64,000 nt of DNA from Schizochytrium sp. CCTCC M209059 (taxonomy: Eukaryota > Sar > Bigyra > Thraustochytrida > Thraustochytriidae), in contig KN805372.1 of assembly GCA_000818945.1 (NCBI GenBank), forward strand, positions 607,607 to 671,606, given 5' to 3'. Of the stretch, positions 1-9,271 are shown one piece after another. The position numbers were made by a program, and so were the translations under genes. The notes beneath the pieces are model-generated. The model was not told the DNA's origin. It ran no database searches and worked only from the letters and a program-made list of their open reading frames with translations. Each line of letters starts with the position of its first letter. The stretch's first letter is position 1.

Positions 1-596
1 CCGCCGGCGGGTCCCGAACGTCCGGAGGCACGGGCGGCTTTATCCCGCTCGTCCTTTTGGTGGGCGCGGGCGTCGGCGGCGTGCAGCTGCACAGGTACTG
101 GAAGGAGTACCAGGCTGCTCGCGAGTACGAGCGAGATGATGAGGATGAGGACGCGGAGCAAGGCAAGGGATCTGGGCTGTTTTCATGGTTTGACAGCGGC
201 AAGGACAAGACGGAAGAGGAGGAGGCCGATAGCGGGAACTCCTCGCGTCTTTTCCTGCAGGAACTCGCCTCCAAGGGCGATGAGCAGGCGTCCAAGATTC
301 TCGACACGGAACAAGACAATGCGGACGGCTCTGGCGGCGCAGATGGCAACGTGGGGGATGGTCCTGCCTTTGGCCATGATGATTTCCGCCTCGATGTCTC
401 GCGTGAAGGTCTCATCCGTACCTTCACCATGATGCTTGACATGAAGCGTTTGCAAGAATCTCAAGAGATTGAACGGATACGCAAGCTGCCCATCTCGCGA
501 CGTCCGCTTGACTACGAAGAATCGCTGCGCCAATTTAGACAGGAAAAGGCCGAGCTGAAGGAGCGTCTCAAGGCTCTACAAAAGAGACGGTTCTGA
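1..596 (+). CDS. Single-pass membrane protein, 3' part only (5' end outside window)
   Basis: The reading frame is open to the left edge of the window (frame starting at base 3), so this is the C-terminal part of a longer gene; no ATG belongs to it here. The visible part begins with a Gly-rich hydrophobic stretch (about bases 24-80) that looks like a transmembrane helix. A charged, Asp/Glu-rich, probably disordered region follows, and then a basic amphipathic C-terminal helix ending in KRRF. About 195 residues are visible. I do not recognise a family. It is convergent with the coiled-coil gene at 869-4333; a pyrimidine-rich tract (about 627-670) lies just after the stop. Confidence 0.7.
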   Translation, partial: AGGSRTSGGTGGFIPLVLLVGAGVGGVQLHRYWKEYQAAREYERDDEDEDAEQGKGSGLFSWFDSGKDKTEEEEADSGNSSRLFLQELASKGDEQASKILDTEQDNADGSGGADGNVGDGPAFGHDDFRLDVSREGLIRTFTMMLDMKRLQESQEIERIRKLPISRRPLDYEESLRQFRQEKAELKERLKALQKRRF

Positions 597-868
597 TATT
601 AAACTCCGGCATGGATCGATGTTTTCTCCTTCTTCTTCTTCTTCTTTTTTACTCTTTTTTTTTTTCTTACGTTTTTACACAAACACAGAGGGCACACTTC
701 TTATTTGTTTAACCGCATCGGCTACGATGCGTCTGCCTTCCACGGAAGCTCCAAAGAAGAGCTTGCCGCAAATGCCAATTTCAAAAGCTGCGTTTCCTCT
801 TCTCCACCTAAAAGTACCCATCAGCTGGCGCATCAACGTTCTTTGGTATGAACCAGGGACCTCAAAGG
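597..868. other. Convergent 3' intergenic gap with T/C-rich tract
   Basis: This 272-base gap separates two stop codons. It contains a TTC-repeat and T-rich tract at about 627-670. I see no gene or RNA in it. Confidence 0.5.
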
Positions 869-3800
869 TCACCTGGCAAGCGAACTCAACCGACGAAATC
901 TGTCTTGCGCAACCTTGAGCTGGTGTTTGTATCGTTGCGACTGCGGCGTATCCTGCCTCGCAGAGTTCTTGCGAATACGATCGACCTGATCAACCTTGTG
1001 CGCCGCGTCGCGCAAGCTTGATCCTAGGTCACTTGAAGGCCGCCTCTTGACGCGTGAGCGCGTCATCGTGTCGATCTGGACGCTCCCGTCTCTCGCCACG
1101 CGCACACGAGACGGGGACTGCGCACGACGCACGATAATTTCGTCTGTGTCATCATCGTCGCCAGCCACTTCATCAAACTCATGCTCACGATCGTACATAT
1201 TGGACACACCAACTCTCGGCCCCCTTGCCTCGCTGGTAAATGTGCGACTACCTGCGTCCAAATCTTCGTCTTCGAAGCGATTGCTTCGAATCCCAATTGA
1301 GCTTGCAGTCGCGAAACTGTGAGAGCGCAGTTCCTGCGGGATGCCACGACGCCCCTCGCGCTGAAGTTCAGTTTGTAGTTGCGCACGCGTGTCGTCTACG
1401 GCCTGCTGGGCTCGAGCGAGAGAATCGTTGAGCGCCTCGATACGGGCCACGCGAGCACGTTCTCGCTGCCGCACCGTAACGGAATGCGAGGACCGCGGTC
1501 GCGATGTCGATGGCCCCGTTCTTACCCTCGTTCGCACCGTCGTGTCGAACTCTAGAACGGCCTCGATAAGTTCGCAAAGTGGAGTCACGGCGTCCTCCAG
1601 AGAACGATCGCCCTGATCGTGTTCGACAGGACCGCCGTCTGCAAAAAAATCGAGCACGGCCTCGTGTCCCGCACGATATCGGACAAAAATCCCCTTGAGA
1701 GTGGCGGTGACAAGCCGACGTGCCATGTCAGCGTCTTGCTGGCCCTCCTTGAGGCTAGTCTCCGCGTCCATTAGCTGAGCTTCGATCTGCTGCGTTACCT
1801 CTTCCTGTTCGCGCAAAAGAAGGGCCGCCTTTTCGAGATCCTCCTTGAGAGCCAAAACTTGTTCTGCCTGTTCTGAGGCCTGCTCAAGTCGAGATCGAAT
1901 GTTGCGAACAGACCCACTTGCAGTCTCGTGCATGGCATTCTCATGCAGCACATCCTCAAAGCCTGCATTCGCATTACCCGCACCATGTTCAGCCTCGTGA
2001 ACGCGCAGCTCAAGCGCCGCGCACTTTGTTTCAAGATCAGCGTGACGTTGTCGAAGGCGAGCGAGCTCACTTGGCGAGCCTTCGGTCTCGAGATTGCTTG
2101 CCGAGAGTTTGCGAGTCTCTTCTTGTACCCTTTCCACTTGGCTGAATTTCTGCCGTAACGCGTGGATCTCGTCATGCAAAAGCCGCTTTTCGACCTGGAA
2201 CCGTTCGTCTTGACCCGAAACTTCTTTCTGCAGACGTGCCACGTCCGCATGGCCTCGCGCAACCAGAGACTGGGCTGAAAATAGCAGCGAATTTAAGTGA
2301 GGCATGATGCTCTCGAGCACATTTGTCACTGTGGATGACGCTTCCTCGTCCGCGCCACCCATGGCGCCCGAGGAGACGCGCTGCATAATGTCCTGCAGAT
2401 TCGCTAGCCCAATCTCTGGCGACGTCCCTTCATGCCAGAGCGTGGCGATTGCCTTTTCAATCCTCTGAATTTTACGCTTCATGAGCCTGAGCTCTTTCGT
2501 CTCTGCACTGAGCACTTGCTGCTCTTCGAGGAGATCCTCGCATGCTTTCTTGTGTGTACTAGACTCCTGTTTGGCCGCCGCGAGCTGCGTTTCTAGGGTT
2601 TCTACGACACTCTCGAGACGCTCGCGCTCTGTTTGCAATTTAGCGACGCGGTCCTGCAAATCCATGCGCACGACCTCGAGCTCCGAATTTTTGGCCTCCA
2701 GAGCGGACCGTTTCTCCTCGGCCGCGACGAGTTCGCGTCGTTCGCAACGAAGAGTGTTCTGCGTGTCCGTGAGCTGCTGAGCTATTTCGTCGACTTCAGC
2801 GCAGCGCGCTTGAGCACTTTCGAGCTCTGCATTGAGAGAATCGAGAGCCTGACGCTGTGTCTGCGCAGCCGATCGAGCGGTTGCAAGTTCAGCTCGGGTT
2901 TCCTCGAGCTCTGCGCGAGCCAGATCCCGCTCTTCTTCCGTGACGACGCATTCTTCGCGCGCAGCGTTCCATTCGACATTTGCCTGCGCCGCTTTCAAAT
3001 TCGCCTCCTCGCAGGCTTGCTCGGTAGCAGACAGCTGCGATCGCAATGTGTCTTGCTCTTTGCGCACAGCGTCAAGCGAGGCCGCGGTGGCCTCTAGGGT
3101 TTCCTCGAGCTCGGCCTTTTCGGCCTTGAGAGGTTCTACCGTCTCGCGGACGAAATCAAGGAGCGCCTCGTTCTCCTGCTGCAATTTGCGGTTCGTTGCC
3201 TGCAAGTGCTGAACATTGCGGCCCGTCCCAGGCGACTGGCCTACGCTTCGAGATCGATCGCCTCCCTTGGCCTCGGTTTCGTGAATAGTATCGGCAACAA
3301 GGTCATCGTCCTCGCCACAGGCATCTGCCGAGCCTGCGCCGTCGACAGGTTCGTACAGCGAAAGACGCTTGCGCGATTGGCGCAAACGCAGCCCTTCAAG
3401 TCGAAGACGTTCTTGTAATACAGCAACAGTTTCGCGCAGATCGCTTTCATTACGCTCGAGGCGTGCAATTGCCGTCTTTGCTGCGAGAATGTCAAATTTT
3501 GCCCTTTCGGTATTGGCGACCTGGTCGGGATCGAGGCCAAGCTCTTCGGCCCGGGCCTTGAGTGCGCTCTGCAGGACATCAATGTAGACGCGTTGCTCCT
3601 CGGTGGCGCGTGATTCCTTTTCGAGCGAGGCGGAAAGCTTGAGTTTGTCTTGCTCGAGATCGCCCACGCGTGTTTGCAAGGTCTCCAGTTCCTCGGGCGT
3701 GACGCCGACGCTCGCGGGGGAGCCCCTGCGCAGCTGCAGGATCCGGGACTGCGCCTCGCCTAGCTTTTTACGCAACGCGGTTACGCGCTGCGCCGAGACC

Positions 3801-4333
3801 TCACGGGCATCCTTGTCGCGCGCCAGCTCGGCCTCGAGTTCCGCAATTTTCTCGCCTTGTTCGTTGATGCGCTTGCACGCCGACTCATATTGACGCGCGA
3901 TTGTGGTCAAGGTGTGTCTGCTTGAACGGTTCACGAAGGCGCCATCCTGGGCGTGTGCGCGGGTCTGGCGCGCGCGAAGCGCCGCAAGGTCCTCTTTGGC
4001 GAGAGGAAGCGGCTGGCTGGGCTCCAGGGACACCACGAACTGCTCGCACAGGCGAGCGTACGCCTTGCGCTCCTCGACGTCGCCCTGGAGCTCTTCGAGC
4101 TGGGCCGCCTGAGTCCGGACCTTGGCCGCGAGTTTGTCCAGCAAGCCGTCGCGTGGCGCCAGCGCTGCCGAAGCCTCGGCGCTCTTGCCGCCCGGGATGG
4201 CGGTGGACTTGGTCTTGTTCTTCATGGTCGCCACGGAAAGCGACGACGACGAAGACGACGGCGGCGGCGGCGGCGGTGGTGGCGGTGGCGGCGGCGACGC
4301 GGCGCGTCTGCGCAGCCGCAGCCGCTCCGACAT
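869..4333 (-). CDS. Giant coiled-coil protein, function unknown
   Basis: This is one uninterrupted ORF of 1154 residues. The N-terminus has a run of 12 prolines followed by serines, encoded by a GGC/GGT repeat at about 4258-4297. Long heptad-rich coiled coil (EEL, LEE, RLQ patterns) fills roughly residues 55-850. A helical segment with hydrophobic content follows, and the tail is basic and Ser/Arg-rich. No catalytic motif is visible. The first ATG (4333) has a poor start context. The second in-frame ATG at 4225 (Met37, sequence gcgaccATG) has A at -3 and may be the real start, which would put the proline run in the 5' leader. The architecture resembles centrosomal/basal-body or Golgi tethering coiled-coil proteins, but I cannot assign one. 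Confidence 0.8.
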   Translation of the reverse strand: MSERLRLRRRAASPPPPPPPPPPPPSSSSSSLSVATMKNKTKSTAIPGGKSAEASAALAPRDGLLDKLAAKVRTQAAQLEELQGDVEERKAYARLCEQFVVSLEPSQPLPLAKEDLAALRARQTRAHAQDGAFVNRSSRHTLTTIARQYESACKRINEQGEKIAELEAELARDKDAREVSAQRVTALRKKLGEAQSRILQLRRGSPASVGVTPEELETLQTRVGDLEQDKLKLSASLEKESRATEEQRVYIDVLQSALKARAEELGLDPDQVANTERAKFDILAAKTAIARLERNESDLRETVAVLQERLRLEGLRLRQSRKRLSLYEPVDGAGSADACGEDDDLVADTIHETEAKGGDRSRSVGQSPGTGRNVQHLQATNRKLQQENEALLDFVRETVEPLKAEKAELEETLEATAASLDAVRKEQDTLRSQLSATEQACEEANLKAAQANVEWNAAREECVVTEEERDLARAELEETRAELATARSAAQTQRQALDSLNAELESAQARCAEVDEIAQQLTDTQNTLRCERRELVAAEEKRSALEAKNSELEVVRMDLQDRVAKLQTERERLESVVETLETQLAAAKQESSTHKKACEDLLEEQQVLSAETKELRLMKRKIQRIEKAIATLWHEGTSPEIGLANLQDIMQRVSSGAMGGADEEASSTVTNVLESIMPHLNSLLFSAQSLVARGHADVARLQKEVSGQDERFQVEKRLLHDEIHALRQKFSQVERVQEETRKLSASNLETEGSPSELARLRQRHADLETKCAALELRVHEAEHGAGNANAGFEDVLHENAMHETASGSVRNIRSRLEQASEQAEQVLALKEDLEKAALLLREQEEVTQQIEAQLMDAETSLKEGQQDADMARRLVTATLKGIFVRYRAGHEAVLDFFADGGPVEHDQGDRSLEDAVTPLCELIEAVLEFDTTVRTRVRTGPSTSRPRSSHSVTVRQRERARVARIEALNDSLARAQQAVDDTRAQLQTELQREGRRGIPQELRSHSFATASSIGIRSNRFEDEDLDAGSRTFTSEARGPRVGVSNMYDREHEFDEVAGDDDDTDEIIVRRAQSPSRVRVARDGSVQIDTMTRSRVKRRPSSDLGSSLRDAAHKVDQVDRIRKNSARQDTPQSQRYKHQLKVAQDRFRRLSSLAR

Positions 4334-4935
4334 GCGAGCGTCGCGACGGCGCTCAGGCGCAGAAGCGCCCTGGGATCGCGCGCTGCTTGGGGAACTGCTA
4401 GGCCTTGCTCGCTTGCAGTCAGTCTAGTGCTTGCTTGCATTCTCTGCTCGGAAAAAACGGCTCGACAGACTGAGCAACCCAAAACCCGGCACGCCCAAAA
4501 AAGACAGGCCTGAGGTCGGGCCCCACCGTCCCGGCGTTGGAATCGGGACGGTGGCCAATGTGGAGTCCTTGTGGCCAACAATGATCGAAAGAACCGGACA
4601 AGCAAGCCGCCTCATCGGCTAGAGGCGCGATAGGCTAGTCCGGTGCGCATGAACGAAACGAGGAAAAAAAGAATAAGGGAGCGAAGGACTAGGCCTACGT
4701 TGAGGAATCCTAACGTCCAAAGCTCTATTACAGGAAAAAGTCGAATTTGTATTTTAAGTATATTGTGCAAACGCGTGGTCTGGGGGGAAAGAGCTTGCGA
4801 AAGACGTGAAAGACATCAAGAAGAGCGAAGCCAAGTAGGGCTGCAAAAAGGCATTGGCGCGCGCGACGGAAACCCGGAAGGCGGCTCCGCCTTTCTCGGC
4901 GAGGAGAAGGACGACAAAGCGCTCCGCTTGGCGAG
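4334..4935. promoter_or_regulatory. Bidirectional promoter region
   Basis: This 602-base gap lies between two divergent start codons (coiled-coil gene and ATAD3 fusion). It holds an 11-bp perfect inverted repeat at 4523-4554 and a TAGGCCTA palindrome at 4690-4697. No ORF here looks real. Confidence 0.5.
4523..4554. repeat. Perfect 11-bp inverted repeat (hairpin or dyad site)
   Basis: CCACCGTCCCG at 4523-4533 is followed by a 10-base spacer and its exact reverse complement CGGGACGGTGG at 4544-4554. It sits about 190 bases upstream of one divergent gene and 380 upstream of the other. It could be a dyad binding site for a transcription factor or an RNA hairpin in a 5' leader. Confidence 0.6.
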
Positions 4936-7900
4936 ATGGCGCGCAAGGCGCTCTGGGCGACAGCCATCGTCGCTGCGTGCGTCGTCGCGGGCGCAGCCAG
5001 CCTCGAAACGCTAGAGGGCCGCCATGCGGCATCGTCAACGTCAACGGCGTCGTGGAGCGACGTGCTCGTCTCCGACGAGAGGCTCAAGACCAATGTAACA
5101 AAGGCAGACACCGCGACGCTTCTCGACGCGGTGAGCCGCGTGCAGCTGCGCGAGTTTGATTACGTGTATGAGCAGTTCTATAATCCAATCTTCGGCAAGC
5201 GGCAGCTAGGCATCATCGCTCAGGAGATCAAACCGCTGCTGCCAGGCTCCGTTGGAGTTATTCCCAAGCGGTCTGTCAGCCATGTAGATGACAAGGATCC
5301 CACAATCCTCACCAACGTTCACGTCTTTCATAGCGAAAATCTCTTTATGGCTCACATTGGCGCCACGCAGGAGCTGATCCAACGGACGCAAACAGCCCGT
5401 AAAACCCTCGAGGACGTGCAGGACAGCTTGGAGCGTCTGGCGCAGGACGCTACGTCGGGCAAGGAGGCACATGCGGCGCTTAGCTCAATGCGGACCAAGC
5501 AGGACGAGCTCGAAAGTCTTGCCAAGGCCGCTCACGAGCGAAGCGAGGGCGCCATTCGGCTCGAACATGTCCTCAAGTCGCTTGAAGACACAAGCCGAAA
5601 AGAGCAAGCGGAACGCACGGCACTCACGCGGCGCGTGCAGGACCTTCACGAAGATTTGCGCACTGAAGTTCGAGATCAGGCCACGTTGCACCGTGACGTG
5701 TCGAGTGAAATGTCGGTGCTGACCGAGGGACTCAAGCAGCTTGGGGCTCGCATCGACGAGAACCTTGTCCAGGTGCAAGCGGCGCAAACCAAAGCCAGCG
5801 AGAACATTGCTCAAGTTTCTCGCGAGGCCTCGGAGGCCGCGCGAAAGCAAGTCGAGGAAGCTCGTGCGAAGATTGACGCCAAGGTTGCTGATTCCGCGCG
5901 GAACATGGCCGCAAGCCTCGAAAATGTAGAAAAGAAGCTTGCAAGCGAGCGCAAGGATGCTGCAGCCGCTGTGTCTGCCTTGGAGAAAAGTGTCGCGGGC
6001 CTTAAAGCTCAGATCGAGGCCAACGTTGCAGATGTAGACAGCCTTTCGCGTGAAGTTGGTTCTCTTCAATCGAGTCTCGGCGCCGTGGCAGAAGATGCTG
6101 CGCGTAATTTGAGCGAGGCACGAGGGGAAATCTCGCATGCTTTTGAACAAGCCAGTAGCGAGCTTGATGAATTACGGACACGCATTGACGATCTAGAGAC
6201 CAAGATCAATGCACAAGCAGGCGCAGAGCTAATCGAGCGTCGGAAGATCGCAGAGGCCGAGGCACGCACCGAAGAGGCCAAGATTGAGCTCGAACGAACG
6301 CGGACAGTAGAGGAGGAAAAGCGTGCGCGCTCGCTGGCAGCCATCGAAGTCGAACGTCTTGAGCGACAAGAGAATGCCACGCTTGCCCGCGTTGAAAAGG
6401 AGGAAGAGGCGCGCGCTGCGCGCGAGCTCAAGGTCGCCATAGCGCAAGAGGAGGCTGCGCGTCGCGAGTTCGAGCGTCGCGCTGACCACGAGTCGAGCCT
6501 CGTGCGCGCACAGGCTGACGCAGAGGTGTCAAAGATTCGAGCGCAGAGTGAGCTCGAGCGCGTGCGCGTCCTGGCGCAGGGCGAGGCTGATGCACAGCAA
6601 GAACGAGCCAATCACGAGCTTCGCAAAGAAATGGCCGCGCTCGAGTCACAAAGTGCCCGTGAGAACACTGTGGCGGCGATTCAAGCCACCTTCCAGGAGA
6701 CGATCGCAGCGATGCGCATGGCGTCGCAGAGCCCTCAGGATGTTGCTGGCGCTTTGGGGCTCTTTGTTCTCTTGGCCTTTGGCGTGTACGCGGGTCGCGA
6801 GTTCGTCATTTATTGGCGCAAGGTCTTTGAGCATAGGCTCGGACAGCCTTCACTTGTGCGCGAAACCTCGCAGCGTGGATGGCTACCTGTGGCTTATCTT
6901 GTCGAGGCGGTCAAGACTGCAACGAAGCGCACCCGAGCGCTCGGGATGCGAATGTGGTCTCGTCAGCTCGGCCTCGGCAAGGACACGGATGCTGCAAGCA
7001 CGTGCAAAAAGGCTTCCATCTCTTCCTCCTCCTCATCATCATCATCATCCTCTTGTTCATCGTCGGGGAAGGCTAGTTCTTCACCCCCAGGTCGGCCTGG
7101 AGCGAGAAGCAGCGGCCAGCCCACAGGCGAAGACTCCTTTGTGAGCTTTATGACCGACGTGGTGCTACCTCCGTCGCAAGCCAAACAAATCGAGCGGGTC
7201 GCGCGAGCAACGCGTGCTGCTCACGTGAATGGCACGCCATTGCGCCATCTTCTCTTTTATGGCCCACCGGGAACCGGCAAGACGATGGTCGCGCGACGAC
7301 TTTCCAAATGGTGCGGTCTGGATTATGCAATCATGAGCGGTGCCGATGTTGCACCTCTCAAAGATCGCGCCGTCACAGAGCTGCATCAGCTCTTCGAGTG
7401 GGCCAAACGCACGCCTCGTGGCGTCGCGCTCTTCATTGATGAGGCTGATGCCTTCCTGGCGACTCGCGACGGAGGCTCGATCAGCGAGTCCCTTCGCAAT
7501 GCGCTCACCGCGTTGCTCTATCACACGGGGGCGCCCTCGTGCCGCATTATGCTCATTTTGGCTACCAACCGCCCGCACGATCTCGACAGCGCCGTGCTAG
7601 ATCGCGTTGACGAGTCTGTGCACTTTGATCTTCCATCGCTCGGCGAGCGTAGGCGGATCGTGCGACAGTACTTTGCTCAAACCCTCGTCGCGTCACTTGA
7701 TGTTCCTCCTGAATTTGCGCAGGAAGAAGCGCTTGAGCGCACTGCCGAGCTCACGGATGGCTTCTCGGGCCGTGAGATTGCAAAGCTCATGACGAGTGTC
7801 CAAGCACACGTTTTTGGCAGCGCTGTCGTTCAGGACGGCAACGTGGGCGAACCTCGTCGCGTCAAGCTTTCGCGAGCGATATACGACCAAGTGCTCGGCC

Positions 7901-7968
7901 ACACTGTTAAGGAGCACGCTGCGAAGGCTCCAGTGCTTGATAAATTGTCCAAGGCGATGTCAAAGTGA
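4936..7968 (+). CDS. ATAD3-like AAA+ ATPase with N-terminal S74/intramolecular chaperone domain
   Basis: The product is 1010 residues. Residues 5-22 form a hydrophobic signal-like segment. Residues 46-130 match the S74/ICA domain of phage tail spikes and MYRF: it opens with SDERLK, so the Ser46/Lys51 pair has the S-x4-K spacing of the autocleavage dyad. Long coiled coil follows (about 140-600), then a TM helix (about 605-625) and a segment ending in LGQPSLVRETS, the ATAD3 signature after its membrane helix. The AAA module has Walker A GPPGTGKT (776-783) and Walker B LFIDEADAF (about 830-838). DYAIMSGADVAPL and DRVDESVHFDLP are also typical of ATAD3. A poly-Ser stretch (about 695-712) lies between TM and AAA. 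ATAD3 is a mitochondrial inner-membrane protein; whether residues 1-22 are a targeting or secretory signal is open. The ATG at 4936 is the first in frame. Confidence 0.88.
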   Translation: MARKALWATAIVAACVVAGAASLETLEGRHAASSTSTASWSDVLVSDERLKTNVTKADTATLLDAVSRVQLREFDYVYEQFYNPIFGKRQLGIIAQEIKPLLPGSVGVIPKRSVSHVDDKDPTILTNVHVFHSENLFMAHIGATQELIQRTQTARKTLEDVQDSLERLAQDATSGKEAHAALSSMRTKQDELESLAKAAHERSEGAIRLEHVLKSLEDTSRKEQAERTALTRRVQDLHEDLRTEVRDQATLHRDVSSEMSVLTEGLKQLGARIDENLVQVQAAQTKASENIAQVSREASEAARKQVEEARAKIDAKVADSARNMAASLENVEKKLASERKDAAAAVSALEKSVAGLKAQIEANVADVDSLSREVGSLQSSLGAVAEDAARNLSEARGEISHAFEQASSELDELRTRIDDLETKINAQAGAELIERRKIAEAEARTEEAKIELERTRTVEEEKRARSLAAIEVERLERQENATLARVEKEEEARAARELKVAIAQEEAARREFERRADHESSLVRAQADAEVSKIRAQSELERVRVLAQGEADAQQERANHELRKEMAALESQSARENTVAAIQATFQETIAAMRMASQSPQDVAGALGLFVLLAFGVYAGREFVIYWRKVFEHRLGQPSLVRETSQRGWLPVAYLVEAVKTATKRTRALGMRMWSRQLGLGKDTDAASTCKKASISSSSSSSSSSSCSSSGKASSSPPGRPGARSSGQPTGEDSFVSFMTDVVLPPSQAKQIERVARATRAAHVNGTPLRHLLFYGPPGTGKTMVARRLSKWCGLDYAIMSGADVAPLKDRAVTELHQLFEWAKRTPRGVALFIDEADAFLATRDGGSISESLRNALTALLYHTGAPSCRIMLILATNRPHDLDSAVLDRVDESVHFDLPSLGERRRIVRQYFAQTLVASLDVPPEFAQEEALERTAELTDGFSGREIAKLMTSVQAHVFGSAVVQDGNVGEPRRVKLSRAIYDQVLGHTVKEHAAKAPVLDKLSKAMSK

Positions 7969-8311
7969 CTGGAAAAGAGAAAAGCCACCACTTTAATCTA
8001 CCGCGTTGCCTTCTTTCGAAGACAAGAAATAAGCAGGCGAAGTACATGAGACCATTGGATGCCGTCCTATAGCTTAAAGCTGGCAAAAGTAGGTAAAGCG
8101 AAGACGATTAATGTACACGAGAACATCCGTCTTTGACGTAGAGCTCGAACTTGAAGTTTTCATCCAGCAAGCAGTTGGCTGCCAGAGAAAACCGAACCAT
8201 AAGAGTGTTAAAGGAAGAACATTTCATTTTCTTTTTAAAGAGTAAATTCGCGTCGTATCCGTCATCTCTTGCTGTCTCAATCTCTCGCTTTCTCCTGGCC
8301 ACGCGAGCAGG
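7969..8311. other. Convergent intergenic gap
   Basis: This 343-base AT-richer region separates the ATAD3 fusion stop from the flavoprotein stop. I see no gene, repeat or RNA in it. Confidence 0.4.
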
Positions 8312-9271
8312 TCAGGCGAGGCCAGCCTCGGCCTTGATCTTGAACATTTTCCCGACACAGAGCTCGAAGTTGGCGAAGGCAGCTGCCTTAAAGCCAGCAG
8401 CAGCAGCAATGCCGACTGTATGAAAGGGAGTCTGTACGTCACCGCAGGCGAAAACGCCCGGCACAGAGGTCTTTTGCTGGTCGTCAACCTTGACAAAGCT
8501 GCCCGACATCGGGTCAGCAGTTACCTCGCAGCCGAGGTTCTCAAGAATTGACTTGCAGGCTGGCTCAGAGGAGCTGGCCACGAAAACTCCCTTGAGCTTG
8601 ATCTCGTCGCCGGTCTCGGTCTTGACAGCGACGCCTTCACCGTCCTCGCTCATGCTGGAGATAGAAGAAGGATAGAACTCGTATCCGGAGGCCTTGAAGA
8701 GAGCCTGCGTGCCGTCGTCGACCTCGAGACCGTCGGCGAAGACAGTGAGCTTGTCGGACCAGTTGGCCGTCTGCGCGATGAACATGGCAGCCACAGGCGG
8801 CGGCATACTCTTGCCCATGACGAAGCCAATGGGTTCGTTGCGCACCTCGTAGCCGTCGCAGTAGACGCAGTGAAAGGCACGCTTGCCCCAAAGTGCCTCG
8901 AGGCCATCAATCTCCGGCAAGACGTCACGCGCGCCTGTTGCGAAAATGATCTTGGCCGCCTCAAGCGAGCTGCCATCCGCGAGTTGCAGCACGAAGCCGG
9001 AGTCATCATCCTTGGGCTGCACCGCCTCCAAGCTGGCCTTGCGCACCTCCACAGTCTCGTACCGCTCCAGGTCCTTGAGTCCCGCCTCGCGCAGCGCCGA
9101 CGGCGGCACATTGTCGCGCGTGAGGAACCCGTTCGAGGTCGCGGCCGCGTGATTGTTGTACGTGCCATTGTCCAGCACCACCGTCTTGCGAAGCGACCGT
9201 CCCAGCGTCAGCGCTGCCGACAGCCCGCTCGACCCGGCGCCCACCACCGCCACCTCGAAGGACGACGCCAT
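8312..9271 (-). CDS. Thioredoxin-reductase-fold FAD oxidoreductase (GliT-like dithiol oxidase?)
   Basis: The product is 319 residues from the ATG at 9271; the frame is open further upstream but has no other ATG. An FAD-binding Rossmann motif VGAGSSGLSAAL lies at residues 9-20. A redox CVYC pair (Cys135, Cys138) is followed by DGYE, and GVFACGDVQTP near the C-terminus is the second FAD motif. The order matches low-molecular-weight thioredoxin reductases. The segment after the CxxC, where the NADPH-binding GGGxSA normally lies, reads VMGKSMPPPVAAM and lacks that glycine pattern. This resembles fungal GliT/HlmI-type dithiol oxidases, which pass electrons to oxygen, not classical NADPH reductases. 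Substrate unknown; probably cytosolic. Confidence 0.85.
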   Translation of the reverse strand: MASSFEVAVVGAGSSGLSAALTLGRSLRKTVVLDNGTYNNHAAATSNGFLTRDNVPPSALREAGLKDLERYETVEVRKASLEAVQPKDDDSGFVLQLADGSSLEAAKIIFATGARDVLPEIDGLEALWGKRAFHCVYCDGYEVRNEPIGFVMGKSMPPPVAAMFIAQTANWSDKLTVFADGLEVDDGTQALFKASGYEFYPSSISSMSEDGEGVAVKTETGDEIKLKGVFVASSSEPACKSILENLGCEVTADPMSGSFVKVDDQQKTSVPGVFACGDVQTPFHTVGIAAAAGFKAAAFANFELCVGKMFKIKAEAGLA

